Shown in pieces: positions 14,640 to 21,836 of a stretch of 22,671 bases of DNA (position 1 is its first letter; each line of letters starts with the position of its first letter). Both the position numbers and the translations under genes were made by a program. Source of the DNA: an uncultured Candidatus Saccharibacteria bacterium (GTDB lineage: Bacteria; Patescibacteriota; Saccharimonadia; Saccharimonadales; Saccharimonadaceae); NCBI GenBank assembly GCA_949070545.1, contig CARTQV010000005.1, forward strand, positions 1 through 22,671. The letters run 5' to 3'. Below the pieces are notes generated by a model, which did no database searches, was not told the DNA's origin, and saw only the letters and a list, made by a program, of their open reading frames with translations.

Positions 14640-15686
14640 CTAAGCAGCGTCCTTCTCGGGAGCGAGAGTATAGGTATCTTTGTCTAACTTCGTGAACAAT
14701 TGTTTGTTCTGGAGGTTGAGCAAAACTGTAGTTTCTTTCACTTTGCGGGCGCGCAAAACGCGTTTGACAACCTCTTCGCGGGTCAACGGTTCGCCAGCTT
14801 CTTTTAGGACATTCTTGATAATATCGGAGACGGTGCCACGTTTATAACCCCAGGAGCTGAGAGCATAAATCCCGCGTCCGATGAGGACAAAACGAGGATC
14901 TTTGATAAGCTCATTATGGATTGCTTGGATGGTGACGTTTTTGCGACGAAATTCAGATTTTGAAATCGCGTCGGCGATCTCGGAAAAATGCATCGGTTCC
15001 TTGTTGGCTTCGAGTACGACGAAAATCTTGTCGCGAATGTTGCGTGGGTTAACGGTCGGCCATTTCGCAAGTCCCCAGAGACCATTAAGTGATGCGAGCA
15101 ACTTTGAAATTGAAGCAATAGCACGGATGTGGTCTGGGTGTTCATAGTTGAGTGCTTCGTCGAGCTCGTCAAGAGTCATGGGTTTGCCGTGTTTCTTGAT
15201 AACGTCGACAACTTCGTTTACGCGAGAGTGGACGGTCTTGGCGTCACCGTATTCGGCAATGCCGATGGCAGCGTAATAAGAATCGTTCTCGTCGAGAGCA
15301 ACGAGATTATTTGAAATTGCACCAAGAAAAGTTAGCTTTGCGCGTTCGGCCGTGGTGGCTTTATGTCCATAGATACGATCAGCAAGGTCGGTCGTGCGTG
15401 CAACGCGGCCGAGTTCAGTTAAATTACGAATGATGAGCTTTTCAGCCGCAGCGAGTTCAGCGATTTGCCCTTCTTCGGCGCCGATGCGGAGGCGCACAAG
15501 AATGGCTTTTTCGAGCTGACGAACGCGCTCACGTGTAATATTTAATAGTTCCCCGATCTGTTCGAGTGTTTCTTTTTGCCCAGACATCCCGAAGCGGCGC
15601 GAAATAATTTCACGTTCTCGGTCTTGTTCGATAATGTTTAAACTACCCTTAATGGCGTTTTCGATAATACTGGCGTGCTGATCCAT
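14640..15686 (-). CDS. Sigma-70 region 4-like HTH + HARE-HTH transcription factor (RNA polymerase-associated)
   Basis: The 348-aa protein starts at ATG 15686, with AAAGGGG just upstream; a GTG eight codons earlier is in frame but less well placed. Residues ~22-66 match sigma-70 region 4: DREREIISRRFGMSG, then a helix-turn-helix LEQIGELLNITRERVRQLEK. Two winged-helix repeats of HARE-HTH type follow at ~216-275 (IFVVLEANKEPMHFSEIADAI ... FVLIGRGIYAL) and ~283-341; another winged-helix-like region may lie at ~155-210. HARE-HTH domains occur in RNA polymerase delta subunits and in chromatin-linked proteins. There is no region 2, so it cannot be a complete sigma factor. A role in modulating polymerase or promoter recognition is inferred. 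It lies 42 bp upstream of the VirD4-like gene, and its transcript may read into it. Confidence 0.8.
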   Translation of the reverse strand: MDQHASIIENAIKGSLNIIEQDREREIISRRFGMSGQKETLEQIGELLNITRERVRQLEKAILVRLRIGAEEGQIAELAAAEKLIIRNLTELGRVARTTDLADRIYGHKATTAERAKLTFLGAISNNLVALDENDSYYAAIGIAEYGDAKTVHSRVNEVVDVIKKHGKPMTLDELDEALNYEHPDHIRAIASISKLLASLNGLWGLAKWPTVNPRNIRDKIFVVLEANKEPMHFSEIADAISKSEFRRKNVTIQAIHNELIKDPRFVLIGRGIYALSSWGYKRGTVSDIIKNVLKEAGEPLTREEVVKRVLRARKVKETTVLLNLQNKQLFTKLDKDTYTLAPEKDAA

Positions 15687-15743
15687 CAGTTTCCCCTTTG
15701 TTCTCTTCACCCTATATAATAGTTGATATTTTAAATTACTTCT

Positions 15744-15772
15744 ATGATACCATAGTTTTCTACCGTAGTCAA
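15744..15772 (-). promoter_or_regulatory. Extended -10 promoter of the HARE-HTH gene
   Basis: Minus strand TTGACT (15772-15767), 17-bp spacer, TATCAT (15749-15744), with TGG directly before the -10. Leader of about 50 nt. Confidence 0.82.
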
Positions 15773-15880
15773 CAGCGGAAAGTAATTTTGTATGATTTTT
15801 CTATATTTATTATAGCACAATTTTTGTTTTTTGGTGAAAATTTTGGCACAAAGTTCTTATGCTTGCAAATTTGTGATGTG

Positions 15881-15917
15881 AAAAAGCCCAACCGCATGAC
15901 TTTGCTAGTTCTGGGTT
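15881..15917 (-). terminator. Probable intrinsic terminator of topA
   Basis: On the minus strand an imperfect stem (CCC + AACT-GC pairing with GC-GGTT + GGG, with small bulges) is followed by CTTTTT at 15885-15881. It lies about 45 bp after the topA stop. Confidence 0.55.
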
Positions 15918-15961
15918 AAAAGATAGCTACAATGGTCCTTGCTTGCGTATGGCATTCTTGG

Positions 15962-18355
15962 CTATTTTTTCGTAGTCTTGCGGGCTTTTGTAGCTTTCTT
16001 CGCGGTTTTTGTCCCCTTACGAGTAAACTTTCCACGTCTTTTGGGCTTTTCGTCGAGCATTTTCTTTGCTTCTTCGAGGGTAATTTTCTTCGGATCTTGG
16101 TCTTTTGGGATTTTGACGTTGTTAAAGCGACCTGGGCCCTTCACGTATGGTCCATAAGCGCCAATAATAATCATAATATCCCCCCAATCGGCAATGATCG
16201 AGTCGATTTTGGCTTGATAAAGTTTCTCGGCAGTTTTGAGGTCGATTGTATATGGATCATAATCTTTGATAGGGATATTATATTTTCCGGCTTTCAAATA
16301 TGGTCCGAAGGGACCGCCCGCAGCGATGATTTCAGCGCCATCTTTAGCTTTGCCGAGGCTGCGGGGTAAGGCTGGAAGAGCTAGTTGTTTTAGGGCGGCT
16401 TCGAGCGTGACGGTTTTTTCAGTCATTCCTTTCGGGAGTGGAGCGAAACGTGGTTTTTCACCGGTGGTTTTTTCATTGTCGCCGAGCTGGATGAACCCGC
16501 CGTTTTTGCCGATTTTGGCATAGATTGGTTGGCCGGTTTTTGGATCTTTGCCGAGTTCGCGTGCGTTATTGTAACGAGCGGCTTCGTCGGATTTTAAAAC
16601 CTCTTTTTGGAATGGTCCATAGAAATCCCGTAACATTTTTACGCGTTCGAGTTTTGCTTCGGCGATTTTGTCGAGGTCTTCCTCGATGTTGGCGGTAAAC
16701 TTATAATCAACAATATTGTTAAAATTGTCGGTCAAAAATCCGGCGAGTAATTCACCGATAGGGGTCGGTAGCAATTTCCCTTTTGTTGAGCCAGTTTTTT
16801 CGGTGACGATTTCGCGATTAATTTTTCCTTTTTCAAGTTTCAGTTGAATAACTTCGCGCGGTTCGCCTTCGGACTCTCCCTTCACGACGTAACCGCGGGT
16901 TTGGATGGCAGACATGATGGTCGCGTAGGTCGAAGGACGGCCGATCCCAAGCTCTTCGAGTTTCTTCACAAGTGAGCCTTCGGTGTAACGAGCAGGTGGT
17001 TTGGCGAAGTTTTGACGGGCGGTAATTTCGCTGGCTTTCAAAGCATCGCCACTGTTCAGCGTTGGTAATTCATCTTCTTTTGCGCGACCAGTGACTTTTA
17101 AGAAACCGTCGAAAATGATTACTTCGCCCTTAGCTTCGAACAGATACTTTTTCCCAATGTCGGTTGTAATTAGTGGACTTTGTCCTTTTGATTTGGGTGT
17201 CGCCTTGGAAGATTGGGCAAGCTCATCTTCTTTCGTGTGACTACAAATAGCTACAACAGTCTTTTCAGTTTTGGCTTCGGCCATTTGAGTGGCCAGAGTA
17301 CGATTTCGAATGAGCTTGTATAGTTTTCGTTCATAATCATTCTTTCCTGCGACTTCTTGCTCGATATGGGTCGGTCGGATCGCTTCGTGGGCTTCTTGTG
17401 CACCGGCAGATTTTGTCTTGAAGTTGCGCACTTTGAGATATTCTTTTCCGAAAGTATTTTCGACGAAATTAGCGGTCATCGCGATGGCTTGTTTTGAGAG
17501 GTTGAGGCTGTCGGTACGGTGATAAGTAATCAAACCAGCTTGATAGAGAGCTTGGGCGGCGGTCATCGTTGTGCGAGTAGAAAAACCAAGGCGCGAGTTG
17601 GCTTCAATTTGCATTGAGGCAGTCGTAAATGGCGGAGCGGGGCGACGGACGCCTGGACTAGTTGTGATGTCGGAAACTTCGAAATCTGCTTCAGAGATTT
17701 TTTCGAGATAGTTTGTGACGGTTTTTTCTGTATCAAAAGTATGGTCGAGCGTAGCAGAAAGTTCGTCTTTTCCCTTTGTGAGGAATTTTCCGGTGACTTT
17801 GAACTTTGCACTGGAGGCGAATTTTTCGATTTCCTGCTCGCGTTCGACGATGAGGCGAAGAGCTGGACTTTGGACACGTCCAGCGGAAATTGCGCCAGGG
17901 ACCTTTTTCCGCACTACGCCCGACAAATCGAACCCGACCAACATATCCAAAGTCTGGCGAGCTTGTTGCGAATGAACCATGTCCATATCGACATGGCGAG
18001 GGCTTTTGATAGCGGCCTCGAGCGCGGGCTTAGTAATTTCATGAAAAGTGATGCGATTGGTGTTTTTTGGGAGTTTCAGAACTTCCATAAGATGCCAAGA
18101 AATTGCTTCACCTTCGCGGTCTTCATCGGTCGCGAGCCAAATTGTGTCAGCGTCTTTCGCGGCTTTTTTCAGCTCGGAAATAATTTTTTTGTGGTCAGGA
18201 TCGATTTCGTAAGTCACATCAAAAGTCTCTTTGTCGACTTTGGTGTCTTTTCGGATGTGTCCGACTGAGGCAAGGACATGAAAATCCTTGCCGAGGTATT
18301 TCTCGATGGTATGAGCTTTCGCAGGAGACTCGACAATGACTAAATTTTTCGACAT
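15962..18355 (-). CDS. topA: DNA topoisomerase I (type IA)
   Basis: Relaxes negatively supercoiled DNA through a 5'-phosphotyrosine intermediate. The 797-aa protein has the N-terminal TOPRIM domain with Glu9 (VIVESPAK) and DEDREGE (77-83), HSQQARQTLDMLVGFDLS (128-145), SAGRVQSPALRLIVERE, the catalytic tyrosine in GLITYHRTDS (Tyr278, Arg280; the usual Met is His here) and AHEAIRPT (322-329). PSTYATIMSAIQTRGYV closes the catalytic core. Instead of Cys4 zinc fingers the C-terminus carries two GPYxK-type topoisomerase C-terminal repeats (GPFGPYLKAGKY and GAYGPYVKGPGRF) and a Lys/Arg-rich tail of about 25 residues. The start codon is about 9 nt from an extended -10, so the mRNA is nearly leaderless. 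Confidence 0.95.
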   Translation of the reverse strand: MSKNLVIVESPAKAHTIEKYLGKDFHVLASVGHIRKDTKVDKETFDVTYEIDPDHKKIISELKKAAKDADTIWLATDEDREGEAISWHLMEVLKLPKNTNRITFHEITKPALEAAIKSPRHVDMDMVHSQQARQTLDMLVGFDLSGVVRKKVPGAISAGRVQSPALRLIVEREQEIEKFASSAKFKVTGKFLTKGKDELSATLDHTFDTEKTVTNYLEKISEADFEVSDITTSPGVRRPAPPFTTASMQIEANSRLGFSTRTTMTAAQALYQAGLITYHRTDSLNLSKQAIAMTANFVENTFGKEYLKVRNFKTKSAGAQEAHEAIRPTHIEQEVAGKNDYERKLYKLIRNRTLATQMAEAKTEKTVVAICSHTKEDELAQSSKATPKSKGQSPLITTDIGKKYLFEAKGEVIIFDGFLKVTGRAKEDELPTLNSGDALKASEITARQNFAKPPARYTEGSLVKKLEELGIGRPSTYATIMSAIQTRGYVVKGESEGEPREVIQLKLEKGKINREIVTEKTGSTKGKLLPTPIGELLAGFLTDNFNNIVDYKFTANIEEDLDKIAEAKLERVKMLRDFYGPFQKEVLKSDEAARYNNARELGKDPKTGQPIYAKIGKNGGFIQLGDNEKTTGEKPRFAPLPKGMTEKTVTLEAALKQLALPALPRSLGKAKDGAEIIAAGGPFGPYLKAGKYNIPIKDYDPYTIDLKTAEKLYQAKIDSIIADWGDIMIIIGAYGPYVKGPGRFNNVKIPKDQDPKKITLEEAKKMLDEKPKRRGKFTRKGTKTAKKATKARKTTKK

Positions 18356-18364
18356 ATATTATTT

Positions 18365-18373
18365 AGTATAGCA
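18365..18373 (-). promoter_or_regulatory. Extended -10 promoter of topA (near-leaderless)
   Basis: Minus strand TGC-TATACT, hexamer at 18370-18365, nine bases from the topA ATG. A TTGACA at 18383-18378 is only 7 bp upstream of it and would instead pair with a weak TAATAT closer to the ATG; either way the leader is only a few bases at most. Confidence 0.58.
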
Positions 18374-18394
18374 TGGGTGTCAAGTGCAAATATG

Positions 18395-18428
18395 AAAAAG
18401 ATCCGGCGGTTGTTGCTTGCCGGATCTT
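18395..18428 (-). terminator. Intrinsic terminator of the 18449-18931 gene
   Basis: A perfect 10-bp stem (18398-18407 with 18419-18428) with an 11-nt loop; on the minus strand it runs into UUUUU at 18399-18395. Confidence 0.87.
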
Positions 18429-18448
18429 AAGTGGTGGAATTTTGAAAA

Positions 18449-18931
18449 TTAAATTTGAACTGGCTCTCCGGCGAAAATGATTTCGCCGTTATGATCACAT
18501 AGATCATTAGCAAGTTCGTTAATTCTCCACTCAGTGAGTGGGTCTTGGCCTGCTTCGCGGGTGTAGATTATATTAGATCCGTCTCCGACAGTGAGATCAT
18601 AACTTATATTCCCCCATTGATCTTTCTCTAAGGAATAGATTATCTGTAGAGATACACCCAGTGGCCCGTCAACGTCATTTTCGGCGCTTACCCGGATCAT
18701 AATTCCCTGATCGGGTGAGTTAAAATCGTGTGACATCTCGCAGGGATCGACATTGCTCACCCTCAGAATGGGAATTTTGTCGAAATATCGTTTCAAAAAG
18801 CATGCTTCGACAAAATAACGGCATTCGAAAACGATCGGCGCTGCTTCTTGGTTGATGGGCGGCAGTCCTAATTTTTCTGCCATCTGCAAGTCGATAAGTT
18901 TCAATGCTTCATAAATAACATCCTTTTTCAT
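18449..18931 (-). CDS. Small cytoplasmic protein of unknown function, 160 aa
   Basis: I do not recognise it. ATG 18931 is chosen because AAGGTGG lies 8 nt upstream; a GTG at 18943 is inside that ribosome site. There is no signal peptide or membrane segment. The N-terminal ~60 residues look helical (DVIYEALKLIDLQMAEKLG, then a Cys-containing CRYFVEACFLKRYF), and the rest is mixed beta with an acidic bias. Cysteines C37, C44, C70 and C144 are scattered, not a zinc-binding pattern. No promoter is visible in the 38 bp upstream. The gene sits directly behind the terminator of the structured RNA at 18970-19278, so its expression may depend on read-through from that RNA's promoter. Confidence 0.7.
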   Translation of the reverse strand: MKKDVIYEALKLIDLQMAEKLGLPPINQEAAPIVFECRYFVEACFLKRYFDKIPILRVSNVDPCEMSHDFNSPDQGIMIRVSAENDVDGPLGVSLQIIYSLEKDQWGNISYDLTVGDGSNIIYTREAGQDPLTEWRINELANDLCDHNGEIIFAGEPVQI

Positions 18932-18969
18932 GGTATTCACCACCTTTCTAATGTGCTGTTTTCCCCACC

Positions 18970-19005
18970 AAAAAGCCCCAGGTAAGGGTGGGCATCACCT
19001 GAGGC
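18970..19005 (-). terminator. Intrinsic terminator ending the structured RNA
   Basis: A 9-bp stem (18997-19005 with 18975-18983, one G-T pair), a 13-nt loop containing CCCACC, and UUUUU at 18974-18970. The next gene on the same strand starts 39 bp later. Confidence 0.88.
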
Positions 19006-19278
19006 TATTTGGCCCTATAACGCATCGCTTTTCGACTCCGGAGAGCCCGGAAGCACGACCCACCTCACACAAACACGGGGCCCGCCGGTTATAGGGATTG
19101 CTATGCCTTCGAAGCTTCCCTAAAAGTGGAGGTAATACTTATAAGCCGATAACCTTAGAAGAAATTATCGACCCTAGGGGTTTCAAAAGCACGCAACTTC
19201 TGTTAGCTTAGAGCTAGGCTCTGGCTAACTGAAATTATGATTTATTTAGGTACAGTTGGAGTTAATAACCCTAACTGT
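18970..19278 (-). ncRNA. Highly structured ~308-nt RNA of unassigned class (stand-alone, or attenuator leader of 18449-18931)
   Basis: A consensus promoter (19284-19312) and a clean intrinsic terminator (18970-19005) bracket ~308 nt with no ORF bearing a ribosome site on either strand. Visible helices include a 5' hairpin (19273-19278 with 19252-19257), GTTAGC/GCTAAC with an inner AGAGC/GCTCT stem (19202-19229), and CGATAA/TTATCG near 19145-19170. A perfect 9-bp long-range helix joins 19013-19021 to 19088-19096 and encloses a CCGG hairpin. GGTGGG near 19050 can pair with CCCACC in the terminator loop, giving a pseudoknot or an antiterminator. The conserved blocks of RNase P RNA are not in the right order and no tmRNA tag or T-arm is found. 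SRP RNA's GGAAGCAGC apical motif is absent. Its position next to dprA recalls the raiA-motif RNA of other phyla, which lies beside comFC, but I cannot confirm that. Confidence 0.72.
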
Positions 19279-19283
19279 TAAGC

Positions 19284-19312
19284 ATTATAGCACACGGAGA
19301 ATTAAATGTCAA
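19284..19312 (-). promoter_or_regulatory. Perfect-consensus promoter of the structured RNA
   Basis: Minus strand TTGACA (19312-19307), 17-bp spacer, TATAAT (19289-19284), with TGTGC just before the -10. It is the strongest promoter in the window by consensus. Its -35 overlaps the dprA start codon, so polymerase here and dprA expression may interfere. Confidence 0.93.
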
Positions 19313-20211
19313 CACTTTTTTCACAAAAACTTTTAAAAAACAACGAAATTCGACCCCAAGAGGCTGATTTTACAGAGGTGTTAGAGTCTATTGCGGTTAC
19401 GCCTAAAATGTTATATTTTTATGGAAAAATACCCGAAAAACGGTTAAAATCGGTGGCAATTGTGGGCACGCGCAAACCGACAAAATATGGCGAAAACGTT
19501 GCGTATCGGTTGGCTTATGAAGTGGCAAAACGTGGTGCGGTGGTGGTGTCGGGATTAGCTTATGGGATTGATTCAATTGCGCATCGTGGAGCCTTAGATG
19601 CGGGTGGGTTGACGGTGGCGGTGTTGGGAACGCCGATTGATGAGGTTTATCCGAAGGCGCATTTACCGCTCGCGGAGCGGATTGTAAAACAAGGCGGAGT
19701 GGTGATGAGTGAACTCAAACCGGGGCTGAAGAAAAATCAGGACTATTTTCCGAGAACCTGTTTTTTGGAGCGTAATCGGATTATTTCGGGACTAGCGGAC
19801 GTGGTAGTAATTCCAGAGGCGGCGGTGCGTAGTGGGTCGCTCAACACGGCGGCGCATGCGCTAGAACAGGGGCGAGAAGTTTTTGCGGTACCAGGAAACA
19901 TTGATCATCCTCTTTCTCAAGGTTGCAATAAATTGATTCGCCAAGGCGCGATGCCGCTGACGGGGTTGAATGATGTTTTGGGTCTGTTGTTCCCTACTAA
20001 GAAGGCTTTGAAAAGCCAGAAGAGGCGGCTAGTTGGAGATACGGAGGTGGAAACGCAGCTTTTGGAAGCGATCGCGACAGGAGTGAGCGATGGTGAGGAG
20101 ATTATGACAGAAGTAAGGATTGGCGCGGCGGAGTTCAATCAGACGATGACGATGCTGGAGCTAAAAGACCGTATTAGGCCGCTCGGGGCGAATCAGTGGG
20201 CGCTGAAATGA
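19306..20211 (+). CDS. dprA: DNA-processing protein DprA (RecA loader in natural transformation)
   Basis: Binds incoming single-stranded DNA and loads RecA. ATG 19306 has GGAGA at normal distance. The 301-aa protein has the Rossmann-type DprA core (about residues 15-230) with VAIVGTRKPTKYG (50-62), SGLAYGIDSIAHRGAL (82-97), TVAVLGTPIDEVYP (103-116), FPRTCFLERNRIISGLA (148-164), RSGSLNTA (175-182) and VFAVPGN (192-198). A C-terminal winged helix at ~245-300 ends NQWAL. The N-terminal SAM-like domain seen in some DprAs is absent. All core motifs are intact. It is divergent from, and its start overlaps the promoter of, the structured RNA. The downstream orphan has its own promoter. Confidence 0.93.
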   Translation: MSTLFSQKLLKNNEIRPQEADFTEVLESIAVTPKMLYFYGKIPEKRLKSVAIVGTRKPTKYGENVAYRLAYEVAKRGAVVVSGLAYGIDSIAHRGALDAGGLTVAVLGTPIDEVYPKAHLPLAERIVKQGGVVMSELKPGLKKNQDYFPRTCFLERNRIISGLADVVVIPEAAVRSGSLNTAAHALEQGREVFAVPGNIDHPLSQGCNKLIRQGAMPLTGLNDVLGLLFPTKKALKSQKRRLVGDTEVETQLLEAIATGVSDGEEIMTEVRIGAAEFNQTMTMLELKDRIRPLGANQWALK

Positions 20212-20219
20212 TAAGCTAG

Positions 20220-20248
20220 TTGACTTTTTTGATGAAGTGTGCTATCAT
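20220..20248 (+). promoter_or_regulatory. Extended -10 promoter of the 20316-21194 gene
   Basis: TTGACT (20220-20225), 17-bp spacer, TATCAT (20243-20248) with TGTGC directly before it. It starts 8 bp after the dprA stop. The ~60-nt leader contains the hairpin CTACTGG/CCAGTAG (20261-20267 with 20276-20282). Confidence 0.85.
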
Positions 20249-20315
20249 GATTGATGAATGCTACTGGTAATAGCGCCAGTAGGAAATTTTGCTCTTTAGA
20301 AAAGGAGGGTTTCTT

Positions 20316-21194
20316 ATGACCAGAGAGGAAAGGAAACAAGAGTTGGTAACAGAGGTTAGCGATCATACTGCTTTTGCAGTGGAATGTGGGCCGAACGATG
20401 AAGATCTTAAGGCATCTTTTCACTGGGGAAACACTGACCAGCAGAGGGCGGTTGAATTTACGGTGCATCCGTATATCGTTGATGTAGACAACATGACGAC
20501 GCAGCCATTCAAGGGCAATTCTTATACTCTTGGTGTTGCCGTGAGGCAGCTTGGCTACGTATCGGCAGATGATCGTGTGTTTAACGTGTGGGGATATATC
20601 ACGCATACTCCTAAGGGTACAGGTCAGCTGATGTACGAAGGTAGTGAATTCCGGTATGGGACGCTGATGCAGATGATCTATGACGCTGTTGCAAAAAAAG
20701 GCGTTGTGCTGCGGCTGCAGAGAAAAGCGAACAAGTACTACCCGGGCGTTAATCGGGAGTTGGCTTTTACACCTGGTCTCTGTCCTGGAGTTCTTGGTGA
20801 CGATGCTGATGCTGATTACGCCATGTACGGTATGATGCCGCTCTCATTCCCGATTGATTTCGATGAATTCGACCCGGTGAGATGTATTCGTGAGGAGCTG
20901 GATAAACAGTTCACTTGGAATGGGAAGAAAAAGGATCAGCAGATAAAATCAGAGGTAGAACCTCGTGTGGAAGAATCGGCAGAGACTGCGGAACCGGAAG
21001 CTGAAACGACGGAGGCACCACAGGATGGAGAGCCTGAAGCTGAGACGGCAGACGAATCACAGACTGCGGAGTTGGTAGAAAGTGCTGAAACTTCTGAGGC
21101 GACCGTGGTTGCTGAAGAACCTGAAGTCGTTGAAGCTTCTGAAGGCTCTGTTGATGATGGAGTGCAACGCTTATTCCCGTTTGGAGGAAAGTGA
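20316..21194 (+). CDS. Orphan protein with acidic low-complexity tail and a terminal FPFGGK-like motif
   Basis: I do not recognise it. ATG 20316 follows AAAGGAGG. The 292-aa product has a predicted globular alpha/beta part (residues ~1-208) with no signal peptide or membrane helix. It contains several hydrophobic strands and a Lys/Arg-rich segment (RLQRKANKYYPGVNREL). A very acidic, Glu/Ala/Thr-rich stretch (~212-280) looks disordered. The chain then ends in a short hydrophobic-basic motif, VQRLFPFGGK. A disordered acidic linker ending in a conserved-looking motif is reminiscent of proteins whose tail recruits a partner, but this is inference. It is monocistronic, between dprA and a bidirectional terminator. 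Confidence 0.75.
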   Translation: MTREERKQELVTEVSDHTAFAVECGPNDEDLKASFHWGNTDQQRAVEFTVHPYIVDVDNMTTQPFKGNSYTLGVAVRQLGYVSADDRVFNVWGYITHTPKGTGQLMYEGSEFRYGTLMQMIYDAVAKKGVVLRLQRKANKYYPGVNRELAFTPGLCPGVLGDDADADYAMYGMMPLSFPIDFDEFDPVRCIREELDKQFTWNGKKKDQQIKSEVEPRVEESAETAEPEAETTEAPQDGEPEAETADESQTAELVESAETSEATVVAEEPEVVEASEGSVDDGVQRLFPFGGK

Positions 21195-21260
21195 TTCCAG
21201 ATCGACAAAAAATAGGTAACTTTTGGACGATCCCCGAAAGTATTTCTAGAAATACCCCCT

Positions 21261-21285
21261 AAGCCCGCGCAAATTGCGCGGGCTT
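21261..21285. terminator. Bidirectional terminator between convergent genes
   Basis: A GC-rich 10-bp stem (21261-21270 with 21276-21285) and a 5-nt AAATT loop lie between the plus-strand orphan and the minus-strand pth. The U-tracts are short on both strands. A 16-bp palindrome (21240-21255, centre TCTAGA) lies just upstream. Confidence 0.75.
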
Positions 21286-21292
21286 TAAACGT

Positions 21293-21817
21293 TTAATGGG
21301 ACTTTGCCCAATCGGCTACTTTTTTGATTCCCTCTTCTAGAATTGGCACGAGTTGGGCCTTTTCCTCAGGTGTAAAGCGGCTGAGGACGAACTTTGTGTC
21401 GCCGAGGCGTCGTCGAAGATCAGGATTTCCTGTCCCGAGCCTTAAACGAGCAAAATCGGATGTACCGAGATTCTCGATGACGGATTTCAACCCATTATTT
21501 CCACCACTAGAACCCTTTGTGCGAAAACGAGTTTTGCCAAAGTCCAGCTCAAAATCATCACAAACAACAATAATGTCTTCGGGCGGGATCTTATAGAAAT
21601 TTGCGAAGTTTCGAACGGATTGACCAGAATTATTATAGAAATCTTGGGGTTTGATAAAAAGTTGGTCATTAGACTTTAGCCACAGGGCGTTAAACTTTGG
21701 TTTTGACCAGTCTAAATTGTATATTTTCGCATATAAATCAAGCAACAAAAAACCGAAATTATGTCGTGTCCAGTCATATTCGTTCCCAGGGTTCCCCAGG
21801 CCGACGATAAGATTCAT
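21293..21817 (-). CDS. pth: Peptidyl-tRNA hydrolase
   Basis: Releases peptides from peptidyl-tRNA dropped by stalled ribosomes. ATG 21817 gives the canonical start MNLIVGLGNPG, with TTGGAG upstream; the longer in-frame extension lacks family similarity. The 174-aa protein has Asn9 (GLGNPG), the catalytic His19 (TRHN), Asn62 in DFYNNSG, Asp87/88 in CDDFELDFG and Asn108 in GGNNGLKS. Compared with E. coli Pth two substrate-pocket residues differ: the Met of FMNxSG is Tyr61, and the His of GGHNG is Asn107. It is slightly shorter than the usual ~190 aa at the C-terminus. Confidence 0.93.
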   Translation of the reverse strand: MNLIVGLGNPGNEYDWTRHNFGFLLLDLYAKIYNLDWSKPKFNALWLKSNDQLFIKPQDFYNNSGQSVRNFANFYKIPPEDIIVVCDDFELDFGKTRFRTKGSSGGNNGLKSVIENLGTSDFARLRLGTGNPDLRRRLGDTKFVLSRFTPEEKAQLVPILEEGIKKVADWAKSH

Positions 21818-21836
21818 TTTTTGGCTCCAATAAAAA

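Noticed and set aside
15698..15919. 73-codon plus-strand ORF between the HARE-HTH gene and topA
   Set aside because: It is AT-rich, overlaps the HARE-HTH promoter and the topA terminator, and has no ribosome site.
18970..19278. tmRNA, RNase P RNA or SRP RNA
   Set aside because: No tRNA-like acceptor or T-arm and no tag ORF; the GGAAAGTCC-type core and its partner are not in the required order; no GGAAGCAG-type apical loop. Short matches such as GGCCAAATAG occur without the rest.
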